Notes under the pieces: generated by a model
Told to the model about the DNA's origin: nothing
The model's input: the letters and a program-made list of their open reading frames with translations, nothing else
Database searches by the model: none
Origin: Solibacillus daqui
GTDB taxonomy: Bacteria; Bacillota; Bacilli; Bacillales_A; Planococcaceae
Assembly (NCBI RefSeq): GCF_028747805.1
Contig: NZ_CP114887.1
Location: 923,501-987,500, forward strand
Length of the DNA: 64,000 nt
Reading direction: 5' to 3'
Translations under genes and position numbers: made by a program
Shown here: piece by piece, positions 50,431 to 61,730 of the stretch
Layout of the letters: each line of letters starts with the position of its first letter
Numbering within the stretch: the stretch's first letter is position 1

Positions 50431-50467
50431 AAAACCTTTTTCATTTTTATGAGGAGGGTTTTTTCTT
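50431..50467 (+). terminator. Terminator after rbgA
   Basis: AAACCTTTTTCAT pairs with ATGAGGAGGGTTT with several G-U pairs, then TTTTTC. Confidence 0.65.
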
Positions 50468-50522
50468 TTATAATAAAAAGAAATGTCGATATAACAGGTA
50501 ATGAAAGATTTGAGGGTTGAAT

Positions 50523-51296
50523 ATGAAAACGATTAAAGAAATTACACAAGCATTAAAGGAAGCAAAACAAGTAGAGCAATGGATGACAGAAATTGAACAA
50601 GATGAGCGCGCGGGTGTCGTAAAAGCGTGGGCGCAATTTCAAAAGCGTTTGGAGAAGCAAGAGGCATTGAAGCAGGCGCATCAAGTTAAACTTGATTTTG
50701 ATGCAAGCTATTTACCATATGAAAATGCATATATTGCTGGTACAGATGAAGCTGGCAGAGGACCACTTGCAGGCCCAGTTGTAACGGCAGCAGTTATATT
50801 ACCAAACAATTGTATGGAATTATTGGGCGTAAACGATTCAAAGCAACTATCAAAAGAAAAGCGCAATGATTTTGCAGCACTTATTAAACAGCATGCACTC
50901 TATTACTCAGTGCATTTTCAAAGTGCTGAAGAAATTGACCGATTAAATATTTATGAGGCAACGCGTCAATCCATGCTAAAAAGTATCGAAGCATTAGACG
51001 TAGCACCAAGCTTTATTTTAGCGGATGCCATGACATTACATACGAATATTCCGCAAGCATCTATTATTAAAGGGGATTCACAAAGCTTAGCGATTGCAGC
51101 CGCATCGATTTTAGCGAAAACGGCACGTGATGACTATATGGAGGTTCTTGATCAGGAATTTCCGCAATATGGCTTTGCTCAACACGCAGGCTACGGGACG
51201 AAACAGCATGTAGAGGCTTTAGAAAAATATGGACCTACAATCCATCACCGTAAAACATTTGAACCGATTAAATCTATGATTGAACAAAGGGAGTGA
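50523..51296 (+). CDS. rnhB: Ribonuclease HII
   Basis: 257 residues. The catalytic core begins with GTDEAGRGPLAGP (Asp-Glu), with further acidic residues in LADAM. An N-terminal helical extension of ~75 residues is usual for Bacillales. It removes ribonucleotides from DNA. ATG 50523 has GAGGG six bases upstream; the TTG two codons earlier lies directly on that site. Confidence 0.95.
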   Translation: MKTIKEITQALKEAKQVEQWMTEIEQDERAGVVKAWAQFQKRLEKQEALKQAHQVKLDFDASYLPYENAYIAGTDEAGRGPLAGPVVTAAVILPNNCMELLGVNDSKQLSKEKRNDFAALIKQHALYYSVHFQSAEEIDRLNIYEATRQSMLKSIEALDVAPSFILADAMTLHTNIPQASIIKGDSQSLAIAAASILAKTARDDYMEVLDQEFPQYGFAQHAGYGTKQHVEALEKYGPTIHHRKTFEPIKSMIEQRE

Positions 51297-51298
51297 CT

Positions 51299-53200
51299 AT
51301 GATGAATTTTACATCCTTTAATCCAATACCAGTAAATGCACAGCAGCAAGTAAGCGCAAATCAACCACTATCATTACGTCAAGATCAAGTATTTCACGGT
51401 ACAATTAAACAGCTCTATCCAGATCAAATGGCTGAAGTACAGGTGGGGAACCAAAAGCTAATGGCGAAGCTTGAGGTACCATTGAAAGTAGGGGACGCTC
51501 ACTTTTTTCAAGTGACTGCAACAACTCCACAAACTGAGCTTAAAGTAGTAACTGGGCCAATGTCACAAGCGATGACACCAGCACAACAAATGAATCAATT
51601 GTTAGAAACGATGAATCTACCGAAGTCTTCAGAAATGCAACAAGTGTTGTCGCATTTTATGAAAGCACAGCTACCGATTTCTAAGGACCAATTGATAGCT
51701 GCTGAAAACTGGATGAAAAATTTGCCTAATGGTGTGGATAAAAATAATGCCCTACAAGCATTACAGCGCATGGTAGAACTAAAAATGCCTTTTAACAGTA
51801 CCGTGTTCCAAGCGTTAACACAAGGTACGAAAACAGAAGGAATGTCAGCAAATTTAGCAAATTTAGCACAGCTATTAGCCAATCAAACAGGGGGCAATGA
51901 GGTATTAAAAAGTAATCTACTTCAACAAATTAATGCTATTGCAAAACCGCTAAACAATGAAACGGGCGGTGTATTATTAGCACGTGCTACCCAAACATTA
52001 CTAGACCAATCTGCGCCAACTGCTGAGAAAATCCAAGCGCTAGCTACTTTAAAAGAAGCAGGAATCTTGCCGAATCAAGCAACACTGCAAAACTGGCAAA
52101 GTATAAATCAATCCGCAACAACTCAAAATGCAACAACAACGTTACCTGCGCAAGCTGGGCCAATGATTCAGCAACTTGCGAATACATCCCAAGAGCTAGT
52201 AAAGCCGATGTTAGATCAAGTAAAGGCATGGGTGAATAATGAATCACTGCTAACATCAAATCAAAAACAACAAATTCAACAGCTAATCATTCGCTTTGAG
52301 CAAATTCCACCGTCTAAGCAAGCCATTGAAGTATTTGCCAAACAGATGCAGGAGCAATTAACAAAAGCTTTCAGTGACAATTCAACTGCCCGTTTATTTA
52401 CACAAAATGAGCAGGGGGTATCCGCGAAGGACCAGCTACTGAGTTTAATCAAGCCAGATTCGAATTTCACGTTGAATGATGCTTTACTGCGAAATTTAGT
52501 GAAAGCAACACAGGATAGCCCTCAACCGCAAAGTATATTGACACAGGCAGAGGCACAAGTGCAATCAGCTGCTGATAGTAAAGCGATGGAACAAGCGATT
52601 AAAACGGTATTAAGAGGGCTTGGTGTCAGTTATGAGGCGACCCTTGCAAGCAAAGCAGGTGATGTCCAAGCTATCGCACAGCAAATGAAGCCGCAGCTGT
52701 TAGCGTTAATTCAAGATATGCAAACGCCTCCTGCATTACGTGACGCAGCTGAAACAGTAATGGCCAGATTAAATGGTATGCAATTATCTTCGGGGGAAAA
52801 TGGTCATCAGCATCAGCTTGTCATGCAAGTTCCGTTAGAGTTTTTTGGTAAAAAAATGGACGCAACATTGCAATGGAATGGCAGGATGAAGGATGACGGC
52901 AAAATTGATGCGAACTTTGCACGTGTTATGTTCTATTTGAATATGGAATCATTACAACAGACAGTGATAGACATGCAAGTACAAAACCGTGTCGTGATCA
53001 TTAATGTGTACAATGATATCCCTAATTTAGAAACGCTTGCAATGTCGTTAAAAAATTCATTGAAGGCTGGTTTATCAGATAAAGAATATACATTATCCGG
53101 TTTATTTGTTAAGCCGTTTGGTGAGCAGCATACGAAAAATGTCACAAAAAGTTCAAATCATCCAGATGAACAGCAGGGCGGGGTGGATATTCGCGTATGA
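51299..53200 (+). CDS. ylqG: FliK-like protein YlqG
   Basis: About 633 residues, Gln/Ala/Thr-rich and mostly low complexity through ~500, with a more ordered C-terminal domain (~505-600: QVPLEFFGKKMDATLQWN, ARVMFYLNMESL) like the C-terminal domain of flagellar hook-length proteins. No flagellar gene is nearby. It overlaps ylqH. A tandem ATG at 51299/51302 leaves the start uncertain. The function is not known. Confidence 0.75.
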   Translation: MMNFTSFNPIPVNAQQQVSANQPLSLRQDQVFHGTIKQLYPDQMAEVQVGNQKLMAKLEVPLKVGDAHFFQVTATTPQTELKVVTGPMSQAMTPAQQMNQLLETMNLPKSSEMQQVLSHFMKAQLPISKDQLIAAENWMKNLPNGVDKNNALQALQRMVELKMPFNSTVFQALTQGTKTEGMSANLANLAQLLANQTGGNEVLKSNLLQQINAIAKPLNNETGGVLLARATQTLLDQSAPTAEKIQALATLKEAGILPNQATLQNWQSINQSATTQNATTTLPAQAGPMIQQLANTSQELVKPMLDQVKAWVNNESLLTSNQKQQIQQLIIRFEQIPPSKQAIEVFAKQMQEQLTKAFSDNSTARLFTQNEQGVSAKDQLLSLIKPDSNFTLNDALLRNLVKATQDSPQPQSILTQAEAQVQSAADSKAMEQAIKTVLRGLGVSYEATLASKAGDVQAIAQQMKPQLLALIQDMQTPPALRDAAETVMARLNGMQLSSGENGHQHQLVMQVPLEFFGKKMDATLQWNGRMKDDGKIDANFARVMFYLNMESLQQTVIDMQVQNRVVIINVYNDIPNLETLAMSLKNSLKAGLSDKEYTLSGLFVKPFGEQHTKNVTKSSNHPDEQQGGVDIRV

Positions 53201-53505
53201 GCGACAAAAAATATAAACGAAAAGAAGCTATTGCGTTATCATATGATCCACACAAAAAAAATGGTCCAACAGTTGTCGCAAAAGGAAAGGGAAAAATTGC
53301 TGAAAATATTTTAGAGCAAGCTACACTTCATGATGTGCCTGTATATGAAGACCCAAACCTTGTAGAATTATTGGGACAGCTTGATTTAAATACATCCATT
53401 CCTGAAGAGTTATACCAAGCAGTAGCTGAAGTATTCGCTTTTATCTATCATTTAGATGAAAAGCATAAATTAACATCTAGCAACAAAAACGGTAAACTAT
53501 TATAG
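53197..53505 (+). CDS. ylqH: FlhB C-terminal domain-like protein YlqH
   Basis: 102 residues matching only the cytoplasmic C-terminal domain of the flagellar export gate protein FlhB (ATLHDVPVYEDPNLVELL). The autocleavage motif NPTH of true FlhB is absent; the equivalent place reads NGPTVVAKG. No membrane helix. It overlaps ylqG by an ATGA, so the FliK-like and FlhB-like pair are co-translated. Role unknown. Confidence 0.85.
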   Translation: MSDKKYKRKEAIALSYDPHKKNGPTVVAKGKGKIAENILEQATLHDVPVYEDPNLVELLGQLDLNTSIPEELYQAVAEVFAFIYHLDEKHKLTSSNKNGKLL

Positions 53506-53521
53506 TGGTTTGCCGTCTTTT
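53489..53521 (+). terminator. Possible terminator at the ylqH end
   Basis: ACGGTAAAC pairs with GTTTGCCGT across the ylqH stop, then CTTTT. The rest of the gap to 53730 is AT-rich with no visible gene. Confidence 0.45.
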
Positions 53522-53734
53522 GGTAGAATAGGATTATTTTTCGGGGGATTAAATGGAAAATTAAGTGAAAAAACCAACAAAACGATTCTTTTTCAGTAAT
53601 ATTTTTTTGATTCTGTGACAAAATAAAGCTGTATAATGAATTTATGTTTAATATATCTTTTCCTTTATTGTAAAAATTACCTAAAGAGAATTTTTCGACA
53701 TAAACAAAAGGAAAAAATGAAACTATGACAAATC

Positions 53735-53763
53735 TAGACATTATCAGAATTATTGTATAAAAT
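53735..53763 (+). promoter_or_regulatory. Candidate promoter of sucC-sucD
   Basis: TAGACA, 17 bases, TAAAAT, with overlapping TATAAA. About 50 bases before sucC. Confidence 0.4.
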
Positions 53764-53812
53764 AGATTATGTTAGTAGAATAATTTCCAAATGTCCGATG
53801 GGAGGATGTATC

Positions 53813-54994
53813 ATGAATATCCATGAGTATCAAGGGAAAGAGATATTAAGAAAATACGGTGTAGCAGTTCCAAAAGGGAGTGTAGCGTTTTCACCAGAAG
53901 AAGCGGTTAAGGTAGCAAAGGAACTAGGTGCGAATGTAACGGTTGTTAAAGCGCAAATCCATGCAGGTGGTCGTGGTAAAGCTGGCGGTGTAAAAATCGC
54001 AAAAAATTTAGATGAAGTGCGTTCTTATGCAAAAGAATTACTAGGGAAAATTTTAGTAACACACCAAACAGGTCCAGATGGCAAAGAAGTAAAGCGTCTT
54101 TATATAGAGGAAGGCTCAGACATTAAAAAAGAGTATTACTTAAGTTTAGTTCTTGATCGTGCCACTTCTCGAGTAGTAATGATGGGCTCAGAAGAAGGCG
54201 GAATGGATATTGAAGAAGTAGCAGAGTCAAATCCTGAAAAAATCTTCAAAGAAGTGATTGACCCGGTAACAGGTCTAATGCCATACCAAGCGCGTCGAAT
54301 GGCATTTAATATGAATATTCCTTCAAAATTAGTGAACAAAGCAGTTGCGCTTATGCTTGGGATTTACAAAGCGTTTATTGACAAAGATGCATCAACAGTA
54401 GAAATTAACCCGTTAGTAGTAACAGGTGATGATCAAGTTGTTGCATTAGATGCAAAATTCAACTTCGACTCAAATGCATTGTATCGTCAAAAAGATATCG
54501 TTGAATTACGCGACTTCGATGAAGAAGATCCAAAAGAAATCGAAGCTTCAAAATATGACTTAAGCTATATTTCATTAGACGGAAATATAGGCTGTATGGT
54601 TAATGGTGCAGGTCTTGCGATGGCAACAATGGATACGATTAGTTATTATGGCGGTTCACCGGCTAACTTCCTTGATGTTGGGGGCGGTGCTACAACTGAA
54701 AAAGTAACTGAAGCATTTAAAATTATCTTATCAGACAAAAATGTTAAAGGGATTTTCGTTAACATTTTCGGTGGTATTATGAAATGTGACATCATCGCAG
54801 AAGGTGTTATTACAGCTGCGAAAGAGGTCGGCTTAGCTGTGCCTTTAGTCGTGCGTTTAGAAGGAACAAACGTAGACTTAGGTAAAAAATTATTAAATGA
54901 ATCAGGCTTAAACATTGTTGCAGCAGATTCAATGGCTGACGGTGCACAAAAAATCGTAAAATTAGTCGAAGCTGAAGGCGGGGTTATGGCATGA
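53813..54994 (+). CDS. sucC: Succinyl-CoA synthetase beta subunit
   Basis: 393 residues. An ATP-grasp domain (1-~240, [17 protein letters not shown] and [12 protein letters not shown]) and a CoA-ligase domain ([21 protein letters not shown]). It makes succinate and ATP/GTP from succinyl-CoA with SucD. ATG 53813 follows GGGAGG. A longer in-frame opening has no ribosome site. ATGA overlap with sucD. Confidence 0.97.
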   Translation: MNIHEYQGKEILRKYGVAVPKGSVAFSPEEAVKVAKELGANVTVVKAQIHAGGRGKAGGVKIAKNLDEVRSYAKELLGKILVTHQTGPDGKEVKRLYIEEGSDIKKEYYLSLVLDRATSRVVMMGSEEGGMDIEEVAESNPEKIFKEVIDPVTGLMPYQARRMAFNMNIPSKLVNKAVALMLGIYKAFIDKDASTVEINPLVVTGDDQVVALDAKFNFDSNALYRQKDIVELRDFDEEDPKEIEASKYDLSYISLDGNIGCMVNGAGLAMATMDTISYYGGSPANFLDVGGGATTEKVTEAFKIILSDKNVKGIFVNIFGGIMKCDIIAEGVITAAKEVGLAVPLVVRLEGTNVDLGKKLLNESGLNIVAADSMADGAQKIVKLVEAEGGVMA

Positions 54995-55893
54995 GCGTGT
55001 TCATTAACAAAGAGACAAAAGTAATCGTACAAGGGATTACAGGGGAAACAGCCCTATTCCATACAAAACAAATGCTTGAATACGGTACAAAAATCGTTGC
55101 AGGGGTAACGCCAGGTAAGGGTGGCCTTGAAATTGAAGGTGTTCCAGTATTCAACACAGTAGAAGAAGCAGTAAAAGCAACAGGTGCCAATGTATCGGTT
55201 ATTTATGTACCAGCACCTTTTGCAGCGGACGCGATTGTAGAAGCAGTAGATGCTGGTTTAGATATGACAATCTGTATTACAGAGCATATTCCAGTGCTGG
55301 ATATGGTAAAAGTAAAACGTTATATGGAAGGGAAGAAAACACGTTTAGTGGGACCAAACTGCCCAGGTGTAATTACGGCTGATGAATGTAAAATTGGTAT
55401 TATGCCAGGCTATATTCACACAAAAGGTCACGTAGGGGTTGTATCACGTTCGGGTACATTAACTTATGAAGCTGTACACCAACTGTCACAATCAGGAATT
55501 GGTCAAACAACAGCGGTAGGTATCGGGGGAGACCCAGTAAACGGTACAAACTTTATTGACTGCTTAAAAGCATTCAATGAAGACCCTGAAACATATGCAG
55601 TAGTTATGATTGGTGAAATCGGTGGAACAGCAGAGGAAGAAGCTGCTGAATGGATTCAAGCAAACATGACAAAACCAGTAGTTGGCTTCATTGGTGGTCA
55701 AACAGCGCCTCCAGGCAAGCGTATGGGTCACGCAGGTGCGATTATTTCGGGTGGTAAAGGTACAGCAGCTGAAAAAATCAAAGCAATGAACGAAGCGGGC
55801 ATTGAAGTTGCGCCAACGCCTTCTGTTATTGGAGAAACATTAATTAAAGTTATTAAAGAAAAAGGTCTATACGAAGTTTGTAAGACACATTAA
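54991..55893 (+). CDS. sucD: Succinyl-CoA synthetase alpha subunit
   Basis: 300 residues. CoA-binding Rossmann domain ([16 protein letters not shown]) and a catalytic half with the phosphohistidine in GHAGAI. Pairs with SucC. Terminator follows. Confidence 0.97.
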   Translation: MSVFINKETKVIVQGITGETALFHTKQMLEYGTKIVAGVTPGKGGLEIEGVPVFNTVEEAVKATGANVSVIYVPAPFAADAIVEAVDAGLDMTICITEHIPVLDMVKVKRYMEGKKTRLVGPNCPGVITADECKIGIMPGYIHTKGHVGVVSRSGTLTYEAVHQLSQSGIGQTTAVGIGGDPVNGTNFIDCLKAFNEDPETYAVVMIGEIGGTAEEEAAEWIQANMTKPVVGFIGGQTAPPGKRMGHAGAIISGGKGTAAEKIKAMNEAGIEVAPTPSVIGETLIKVIKEKGLYEVCKTH

Positions 55894-55896
55894 AAT

Positions 55897-55930
55897 AAAA
55901 GATGTAGCGAACGCCTCGCTACATCTTTTT
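55897..55930 (+). terminator. Terminator after sucD
   Basis: AAAAGATGTAGCG pairs with CGCTACATCTTTT perfectly over seven bases. Confidence 0.9.
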
Positions 55931-56030
55931 CTATGAAAATATCTATTTTGTCGAAATTTGCTTACAAAACTTCCCCATTCAAAAGAGCGGTCATTTAAAT
56001 TTCTTCTATTTAAAATAAGGAGTGTTTAAT

Positions 56031-56924
56031 ATGACAAATTCTATGGACGAAAAATTATTAAGGCTTCATTACATTCATCCTCTACCCTGGCAAAAAATCC
56101 AACATTTGTTGACGCTTATTAGTGATTTAGATGAGTTACGTAACTTATCACCGACTATTTTAGCGATGCATTTAAATATCAAACAGTCTACTGCGTCATC
56201 AATGATTGAGCTATACGATAAAATGCAGGCGACATTATTGCAACAATATTACGAAAAACATCAAATTTATGCGATTCCATATACAAGTAAATTCTATCCA
56301 CTACGTTTAAAGGAAGTGTTTGATCCGCCAGCGGTTATTTATGCCAAAGGAAATATTTCGTTATTACAAGAGCCGCATATGATGGCGGTAATTGGTTCGA
56401 GAATTGCAACGAACTATAGTGAAAATGCGTTAAAATTACTGATACCCCCACTTATTCAACAAAAATTTGTTGTTGTTAGTGGTCTTGCGAAAGGGGCAGA
56501 CCGACTAGCTCATGAAGCGGCAATACGATATGGTGGCAATACGATTGGTGTATTAGGACATGGGTTATTCCATAGCTATCCAAAAGAAAATGATGAATTA
56601 CATCGTTACATGACGGAACATCAGCTTGTGATTACCGAATATCCCCCATATGTTGGCGTGAAAAAATGGCATTTTCCTGCACGCAACCGTATAATAAGTG
56701 GCTTAAGTGAAGCATTACTTGTGACAGAAGCAAAATTAAAAAGTGGTACTTTAATCACGACCGAGCTTGCCCTCGAGCAAGGAAAGGATGTATTTGTTGT
56801 GCCGGGAAATATATTTAGTGAACTGTCAAAAGGGACGAATAAATTAATAAAAGAAGGCGCCATTCCTGTGTGGGATGGACATCAAATGTTAGCTGAATTG
56901 CAAATGTTTTCAAGTTTTCGTTGA
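56031..56924 (+). CDS. dprA: DNA processing protein DprA
   Basis: 297 residues. A helix-hairpin-helix-like N-terminal domain (~1-75) then a Rossmann-like core with VIGSRIATNYS, SGLAKGADRLAHEAA and the FPARNRIISGLS motif. It loads RecA on incoming single-stranded DNA in transformation. ATG 56031 has AAGGAG eight bases upstream. Confidence 0.95.
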   Translation: MTNSMDEKLLRLHYIHPLPWQKIQHLLTLISDLDELRNLSPTILAMHLNIKQSTASSMIELYDKMQATLLQQYYEKHQIYAIPYTSKFYPLRLKEVFDPPAVIYAKGNISLLQEPHMMAVIGSRIATNYSENALKLLIPPLIQQKFVVVSGLAKGADRLAHEAAIRYGGNTIGVLGHGLFHSYPKENDELHRYMTEHQLVITEYPPYVGVKKWHFPARNRIISGLSEALLVTEAKLKSGTLITTELALEQGKDVFVVPGNIFSELSKGTNKLIKEGAIPVWDGHQMLAELQMFSSFR

Positions 56925-56931
56925 AAAAAAG

Positions 56932-57016
56932 TTGCATTCTCCGCCAATCTGTTATACATTTTGCAACAGGAAAAGCTTTGAAAAACATTGACAAATTCAT
57001 TTAGAGTGAATTTAAG
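56932..57016 (+). promoter_or_regulatory. Two candidate topA promoters
   Basis: TTGCAT-17-TACATT (56932-56960) and TTGACA-17-TTTAAG (56988-57016). Either or both could serve topA, 32 or more bases downstream. Confidence 0.5.
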
Positions 57017-57048
57017 AAAATAACAAACCTCTATAAGGAGGAAAACAG

Positions 57049-59133
57049 ATGGCAGATTATTTAGTAATTGTAGAATCACCTGCGAAGGCGAAAACTATTG
57101 AACGCTATTTAGGAAAAAAATATAAAGTAAAAGCATCAATTGGGCATGTGCGTGATTTACCACGCAGTCAAATGGGAATTGATACTGAGAACAACTATGA
57201 ACCAAAATATATTACGATTCGCGGGAAAGGCCCTGTGTTACAAGAATTAAAAACAGCAGCCAAAAAAGTAAAGAAAATCTATCTCGCAGCCGACCCCGAC
57301 CGTGAAGGGGAGGCAATCGCTTGGCATTTAGCGAATGCGTTAAACATTGATATTCATTCAGATTGCCGCGTAGTATTCAATGAGATTACTAAAGAAGCGA
57401 TATTAGAAAGCTTTAAGCATCCACGTCCGATTAATATGGATTTAGTTGATGCGCAACAAGCACGTCGTATTTTAGACCGTTTAGTAGGTTATAACATTAG
57501 TCCGATTCTTTGGAAAAAAGTAAAAAAAGGTTTATCAGCGGGTCGTGTGCAATCGGTCTCATTGCGATTAATTATCGATCGTGAAAATGAAATTAAAAGT
57601 TTTGAACCAGAAGAATACTGGTCAATCGAAGCATCGTTTGAGAAAGGTAAAAAGGAATTTGAAGCCTTTTATTATGGCGATGGCAAAGAAAAAGTGAAGT
57701 TAACAAATGAAGAACAAGTAACGAAAGTACTGAAAAACGTTAAAGGTTCTGACTTTGAAGTGATGAATGTTGTGAAAAAGGAACGTAAACGGAATGCGGC
57801 ACCTGCCTTTACAACTTCTTCTTTACAACAAGAGGCAGCACGTAAATTAAATTTCCGTGCTAAAAAGACGATGATGCTTGCCCAACAGTTATATGAAGGG
57901 ATCGAGCTGAGCAAAAAAGAAGGCGCGGTCGGGTTAATTACGTATATGCGTACTGATTCAACACGTATTTCTGATTCAGCTAAAGCTGAGGCTATTTCTT
58001 ATATTGAAGGCAAATACGGTAAAGACTTTATAGCCCAAGAGCAAAAGCAAGTAAAGGCAAAAGCGAATGCCCAAGATGCCCACGAAGCGATTCGTCCAAC
58101 TAGTGCGATGCGTACACCAGATGAGTTAAAAGCGGTGTTAAGTCGTGACCAATTACGCTTATACCGTCTTATTTGGGAGCGCTTTGTTGCCAGTCAAATG
58201 GCATCGGCAATTTTAGATACGGTAACGGTAGACTTACAAAACAATGATGTGATGTTCCGAGCAAATGGTTCACAAGTGAAATTTGCAGGATTCATGAAAC
58301 TTTATATTGAAGGAACTGACGATCAAACAGAGGAAACAAACAAGCTGTTACCGGAAATGGAAGTTGGCGATAAAGTGAAATCACTTGAAATCGAACCGAA
58401 GCAGCATTTCACACAGCCACCACCACGCTATTCAGAGGCTCGATTAGTAAAAACGCTTGAAGAGCTAGGTATAGGTCGTCCATCAACGTATGCACCAACG
58501 CTTGATACAATTCAAAAACGAGGCTATGTACAGCTGGATGCAAAACGTTTTGTACCGACTGAGCTTGGTGAAATTGTTCATCAGGCAACATTAGAATTTT
58601 TCCCGGAAATCATTAACATTGAATTCACAGCTCAAATGGAGCAAAACTTAGATGAAATCGAAGAAGGCATCACACAATGGGTCAATGTCATCGACGAATT
58701 TTATAAAGACTTTGAACCACGAGTGAAATATGCCGATGAAGCAATGGAAAAAATTGAAATTAAAGACGAGCCAGCGGGAGAAGATTGCGAAAAATGTGGC
58801 GCGCCAATGGTATTTAAACTAGGGCGCTATGGTAAGTTTATGGCATGTTCAAACTTCCCAGATTGCCGCAATACAAAAGCAATCGTCAAACCAATTGGTG
58901 TACAATGCCCAACGTGTAAGGAAGGCGAAATCGTAGAGCGTAAATCAAAAACAAAACGTATTTTCTACGGTTGCAACCGCTACCCAGAATGTGACTTCGT
59001 ATCATGGGATAAGCCAATTAGTAGACCATGTCCTAAATGTAGTGCATTATTAGTAGAGAAGAAATTGAAAAAAGGTGTTCAAATTCAATGTACAAACAGT
59101 GAATGTGACTATGAAGAAACACCATCACAATAA
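57049..59133 (+). CDS. topA: DNA topoisomerase I
   Basis: 694 residues. Toprim domain ([26 protein letters not shown]), catalytic Tyr in ITYMRTDST (~residue 300), and three C-terminal four-cysteine zinc ribbons (CEKCG..CSNFPDC, CPTC..CNRYPEC, CPKC..CTNSEC) from ~580. It relaxes negative supercoils. AAGGAGG precedes it. Confidence 0.97.
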   Translation: MADYLVIVESPAKAKTIERYLGKKYKVKASIGHVRDLPRSQMGIDTENNYEPKYITIRGKGPVLQELKTAAKKVKKIYLAADPDREGEAIAWHLANALNIDIHSDCRVVFNEITKEAILESFKHPRPINMDLVDAQQARRILDRLVGYNISPILWKKVKKGLSAGRVQSVSLRLIIDRENEIKSFEPEEYWSIEASFEKGKKEFEAFYYGDGKEKVKLTNEEQVTKVLKNVKGSDFEVMNVVKKERKRNAAPAFTTSSLQQEAARKLNFRAKKTMMLAQQLYEGIELSKKEGAVGLITYMRTDSTRISDSAKAEAISYIEGKYGKDFIAQEQKQVKAKANAQDAHEAIRPTSAMRTPDELKAVLSRDQLRLYRLIWERFVASQMASAILDTVTVDLQNNDVMFRANGSQVKFAGFMKLYIEGTDDQTEETNKLLPEMEVGDKVKSLEIEPKQHFTQPPPRYSEARLVKTLEELGIGRPSTYAPTLDTIQKRGYVQLDAKRFVPTELGEIVHQATLEFFPEIINIEFTAQMEQNLDEIEEGITQWVNVIDEFYKDFEPRVKYADEAMEKIEIKDEPAGEDCEKCGAPMVFKLGRYGKFMACSNFPDCRNTKAIVKPIGVQCPTCKEGEIVERKSKTKRIFYGCNRYPECDFVSWDKPISRPCPKCSALLVEKKLKKGVQIQCTNSECDYEETPSQ

Positions 59134-59150
59134 GATTTGAGGTAATAACA

Positions 59151-60464
59151 ATGACACAACCAGTAGTAAATGTAATTGGTGCAGGTCTTGCGGGATCTGA
59201 GGCAGCTTGGCAAATCGCAAAGCGCGGCGTGAATGTTCGCCTTTATGAAATGCGCCCAGTAAAGCAGACACCAGCTCACCATACTGATAAATTTGCAGAG
59301 CTAGTATGCTCGAACTCATTACGTGCAAACGGCCTCACAAATGCAGTTGGCGTAATTAAAGAAGAAATGCGTAAACTAGATTCGGTGATTATGTCAGCGG
59401 CAGATAATTGTTCTGTACCTGCAGGTGGTGCATTAGCGGTCGACCGTCATGAGTTTGCAGGCTATGTAACCGAGCACGTGAAAAACCATCCATTAATCGA
59501 AGTGATTCATGAAGAGGTAACGGAAATTCCAGAAGGTATCACAGTTATTGCAACAGGCCCATTAACATCTGAAGCATTAGCGCAAAAAATTCAAGGCCTA
59601 ACTGGCGAAGAGTATTTATACTTCTACGATGCAGCAGCACCGATTATCGAAAAAGATTCAATCGACATGGACAAAGTTTATTTAAAATCTCGTTATGACA
59701 AAGGCGAAGCAGCCTACTTAAACTGCCCAATGAACAAAGAAGAATTTGATGCATTCCGCCTAGCGTTAATTGAAGCAGAATGTGCACCATTAAAAGAATT
59801 CGAAAAAGAGAAGTATTTCGAAGGCTGTATGCCAATCGAGGTTATGGCGGCGCGTGGTGAAAAAACGATGACATTTGGACCAATGAAGCCAGTTGGTTTA
59901 GAAGATCCGAAAACTGACAAACGTCCATATGCGGTCGTTCAATTACGTCAAGATGATGCAGCAGGTACGCTTTACAACTTAGTAGGCTTCCAAACGCATT
60001 TAAAATGGCCAGAGCAAAAACGTGTATTCTCGATGATTCCAGGTTTAGAAAACTTAGAAATCGTTCGTTATGGTGTTATGCATCGTAACACTTTCATCAA
60101 CTCACCGAAAGTGTTAGCACAGACGTATCAATTAAAAGCACGCCCAAACCTATTCTTTGCTGGTCAAATGACAGGTGTTGAAGGTTATGTAGAATCTGCT
60201 GGTAGTGGCTTAATCGCAGGGATTAACGCAGCTCGTATGGCATTAGGTCAAGAGCTTCTATACTTCCCGCATGAAACGGCACTTGGGTCGATGGCACGAT
60301 ATATTACACATACTGATGCGAAAAACTTCCAACCAATGAATGTTAACTTCGGTATTTTCCCAGAGCTTGGTGAACGTATTAAATCGAAACCGGAGCGCGC
60401 GGAAAAACATGCTACAAGAGCATTAGATGCGATTCAGAATTTTATAAATACTCAGGTAATTTAA
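59151..60464 (+). CDS. trmFO: Folate-dependent tRNA m5U54 methyltransferase TrmFO
   Basis: 437 residues. An FAD/NAD enzyme with [11 protein letters not shown] at the N-terminus, CSNSLRAN, and [12 protein letters not shown] near the C-terminus. It uses methylene-tetrahydrofolate to make ribothymidine at tRNA position 54. Its place between topA and xerC is conserved. Confidence 0.97.
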   Translation: MTQPVVNVIGAGLAGSEAAWQIAKRGVNVRLYEMRPVKQTPAHHTDKFAELVCSNSLRANGLTNAVGVIKEEMRKLDSVIMSAADNCSVPAGGALAVDRHEFAGYVTEHVKNHPLIEVIHEEVTEIPEGITVIATGPLTSEALAQKIQGLTGEEYLYFYDAAAPIIEKDSIDMDKVYLKSRYDKGEAAYLNCPMNKEEFDAFRLALIEAECAPLKEFEKEKYFEGCMPIEVMAARGEKTMTFGPMKPVGLEDPKTDKRPYAVVQLRQDDAAGTLYNLVGFQTHLKWPEQKRVFSMIPGLENLEIVRYGVMHRNTFINSPKVLAQTYQLKARPNLFFAGQMTGVEGYVESAGSGLIAGINAARMALGQELLYFPHETALGSMARYITHTDAKNFQPMNVNFGIFPELGERIKSKPERAEKHATRALDAIQNFINTQVI

Positions 60465-60470
60465 TTGCGG

Positions 60471-60508
60471 AAAGCCCCTAAAGACTGCTATACTTTAGGG
60501 GCTTTTAT
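60471..60508 (+). terminator. Terminator after trmFO
   Basis: AAAGCCCCTAAAG pairs with CTTTAGGGGCTTT perfectly over nine bases, then T. Confidence 0.85.
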
Positions 60509-60661
60509 GTTTTAGTTTGTAATTTTAAAAATTTTCTATGAAAAGGTGAATCATCACCGTATCAGATCGAGCTATATTCATTTAAACCATTTAGTCTTAA
60601 AGAAGGAATTAATTACGTGGAAAATGTTGCTTAATGGTACTTTTTAACAGAATATACTATA

Positions 60662-60776
60662 AATTTTCGGAATAAAAGAAGAAATGTGAATAAAATAAGA
60701 GAAATTAGCTTGAAATCTTTACTCGATAAGTATAGTGTCAATATGTATGTTTTTTATGTGATTCGATTTAAATCAC
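60662..60776 (+). promoter_or_regulatory. Upstream region of xerC-hslVU-codY
   Basis: Within the 350-base gap a weak promoter is possible: TTGAAA (60710-60715) and TATAGT (60731-60736), but only 15 bases apart. GTGATT-CGATTTA-AATCAC (60758-60776) is an operator-like inverted repeat. AATTTTCGGAATAAA (60662-60676) matches the CodY consensus at only 11 of 15 positions. I see no gene. Confidence 0.35.
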
Positions 60777-60816
60777 ACGATTCAATATTACTTCTGTAAT
60801 AAGGGGGTCATGTACA

Positions 60817-61713
60817 ATGAGTGTACAAATGGAAGAAGCGCTCGAACAATTTATTCGCTATGTACAACTAGAAAAAAACTTTTCTCTACATACCGTGCGC
60901 GAGTATCAGTCCGACCTTGAAAATTTCTTTACATTTTTACAATCAGAAGGCATTGCCGATATTGCCGAAGTTGATTATATTCATGCAAGACTATACGTTA
61001 CGAAACTGTATGATGAACAAAAAGCGAGAACTTCAATTTCAAGAAAAATCTCATCTATCCGTTCTTTTTTTCGTTTTTTAAATCGTGAACAGCATATTGA
61101 TGATGCTCCGTTTCGTTCACTTTATCATCCGAAAAAGGAAGAACGATTACCGAGCTTTTTTTATGAGGAAGAACTAGCCCAGCTATTCGAGAAAAATCGA
61201 GGAGACGAACCGAAGCAAATTCGTAATATCGCGCTTTTGGAGCTACTTTATGCAACGGGGATGCGTGTTAGTGAATGCGTAGGTTTAGAGCTTTCAGATG
61301 TTGATTTTCACTATAGCATTATTCGCGTAATGGGGAAGGGGCGTAAAGAACGTATTATTCCGTTTGGGCAATTTGCGCATGATGCACTGACGCGTTATTT
61401 CCACGTTCGGTCCACGTTATTGAAAAACAATCAGCATCAAAAAGTATTTGTCAATTTACGGGGTGGAGAACTTACTGCACGTGGCGTACGTTATATATTA
61501 AGCGAGATGATTGAACATGCGAGTATGCATACCAAAATATATCCACATATGTTGCGACATACATTCGCAACGCATTTATTAAATAATGGGGCAGATATGC
61601 GTACCGTTCAAGAATTACTAGGGCATGCGAACTTATCTTCTACTCAAATTTATACTCATGTAACCAAGGAAGCTCTTAGAAAGACGTATATGAATAGTCA
61701 TCCAAGGGCATAA
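60817..61713 (+). CDS. xerC: Tyrosine recombinase XerC (CodV)
   Basis: 298 residues. SAM-like N-terminal domain and catalytic domain with Arg in GMRVSECVGLE, HMLRHTFATH, His in LGHANLSSTQ and Tyr in IYTH. It resolves chromosome dimers with XerD at dif. It starts the xerC-hslV-hslU-codY cluster, like codV-codW-codX-codY of B. subtilis. AGGGGG lies upstream. Confidence 0.95.
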   Translation: MSVQMEEALEQFIRYVQLEKNFSLHTVREYQSDLENFFTFLQSEGIADIAEVDYIHARLYVTKLYDEQKARTSISRKISSIRSFFRFLNREQHIDDAPFRSLYHPKKEERLPSFFYEEELAQLFEKNRGDEPKQIRNIALLELLYATGMRVSECVGLELSDVDFHYSIIRVMGKGRKERIIPFGQFAHDALTRYFHVRSTLLKNNQHQKVFVNLRGGELTARGVRYILSEMIEHASMHTKIYPHMLRHTFATHLLNNGADMRTVQELLGHANLSSTQIYTHVTKEALRKTYMNSHPRA

Positions 61714-61730
61714 GTTAAGGAGGGAATAGG

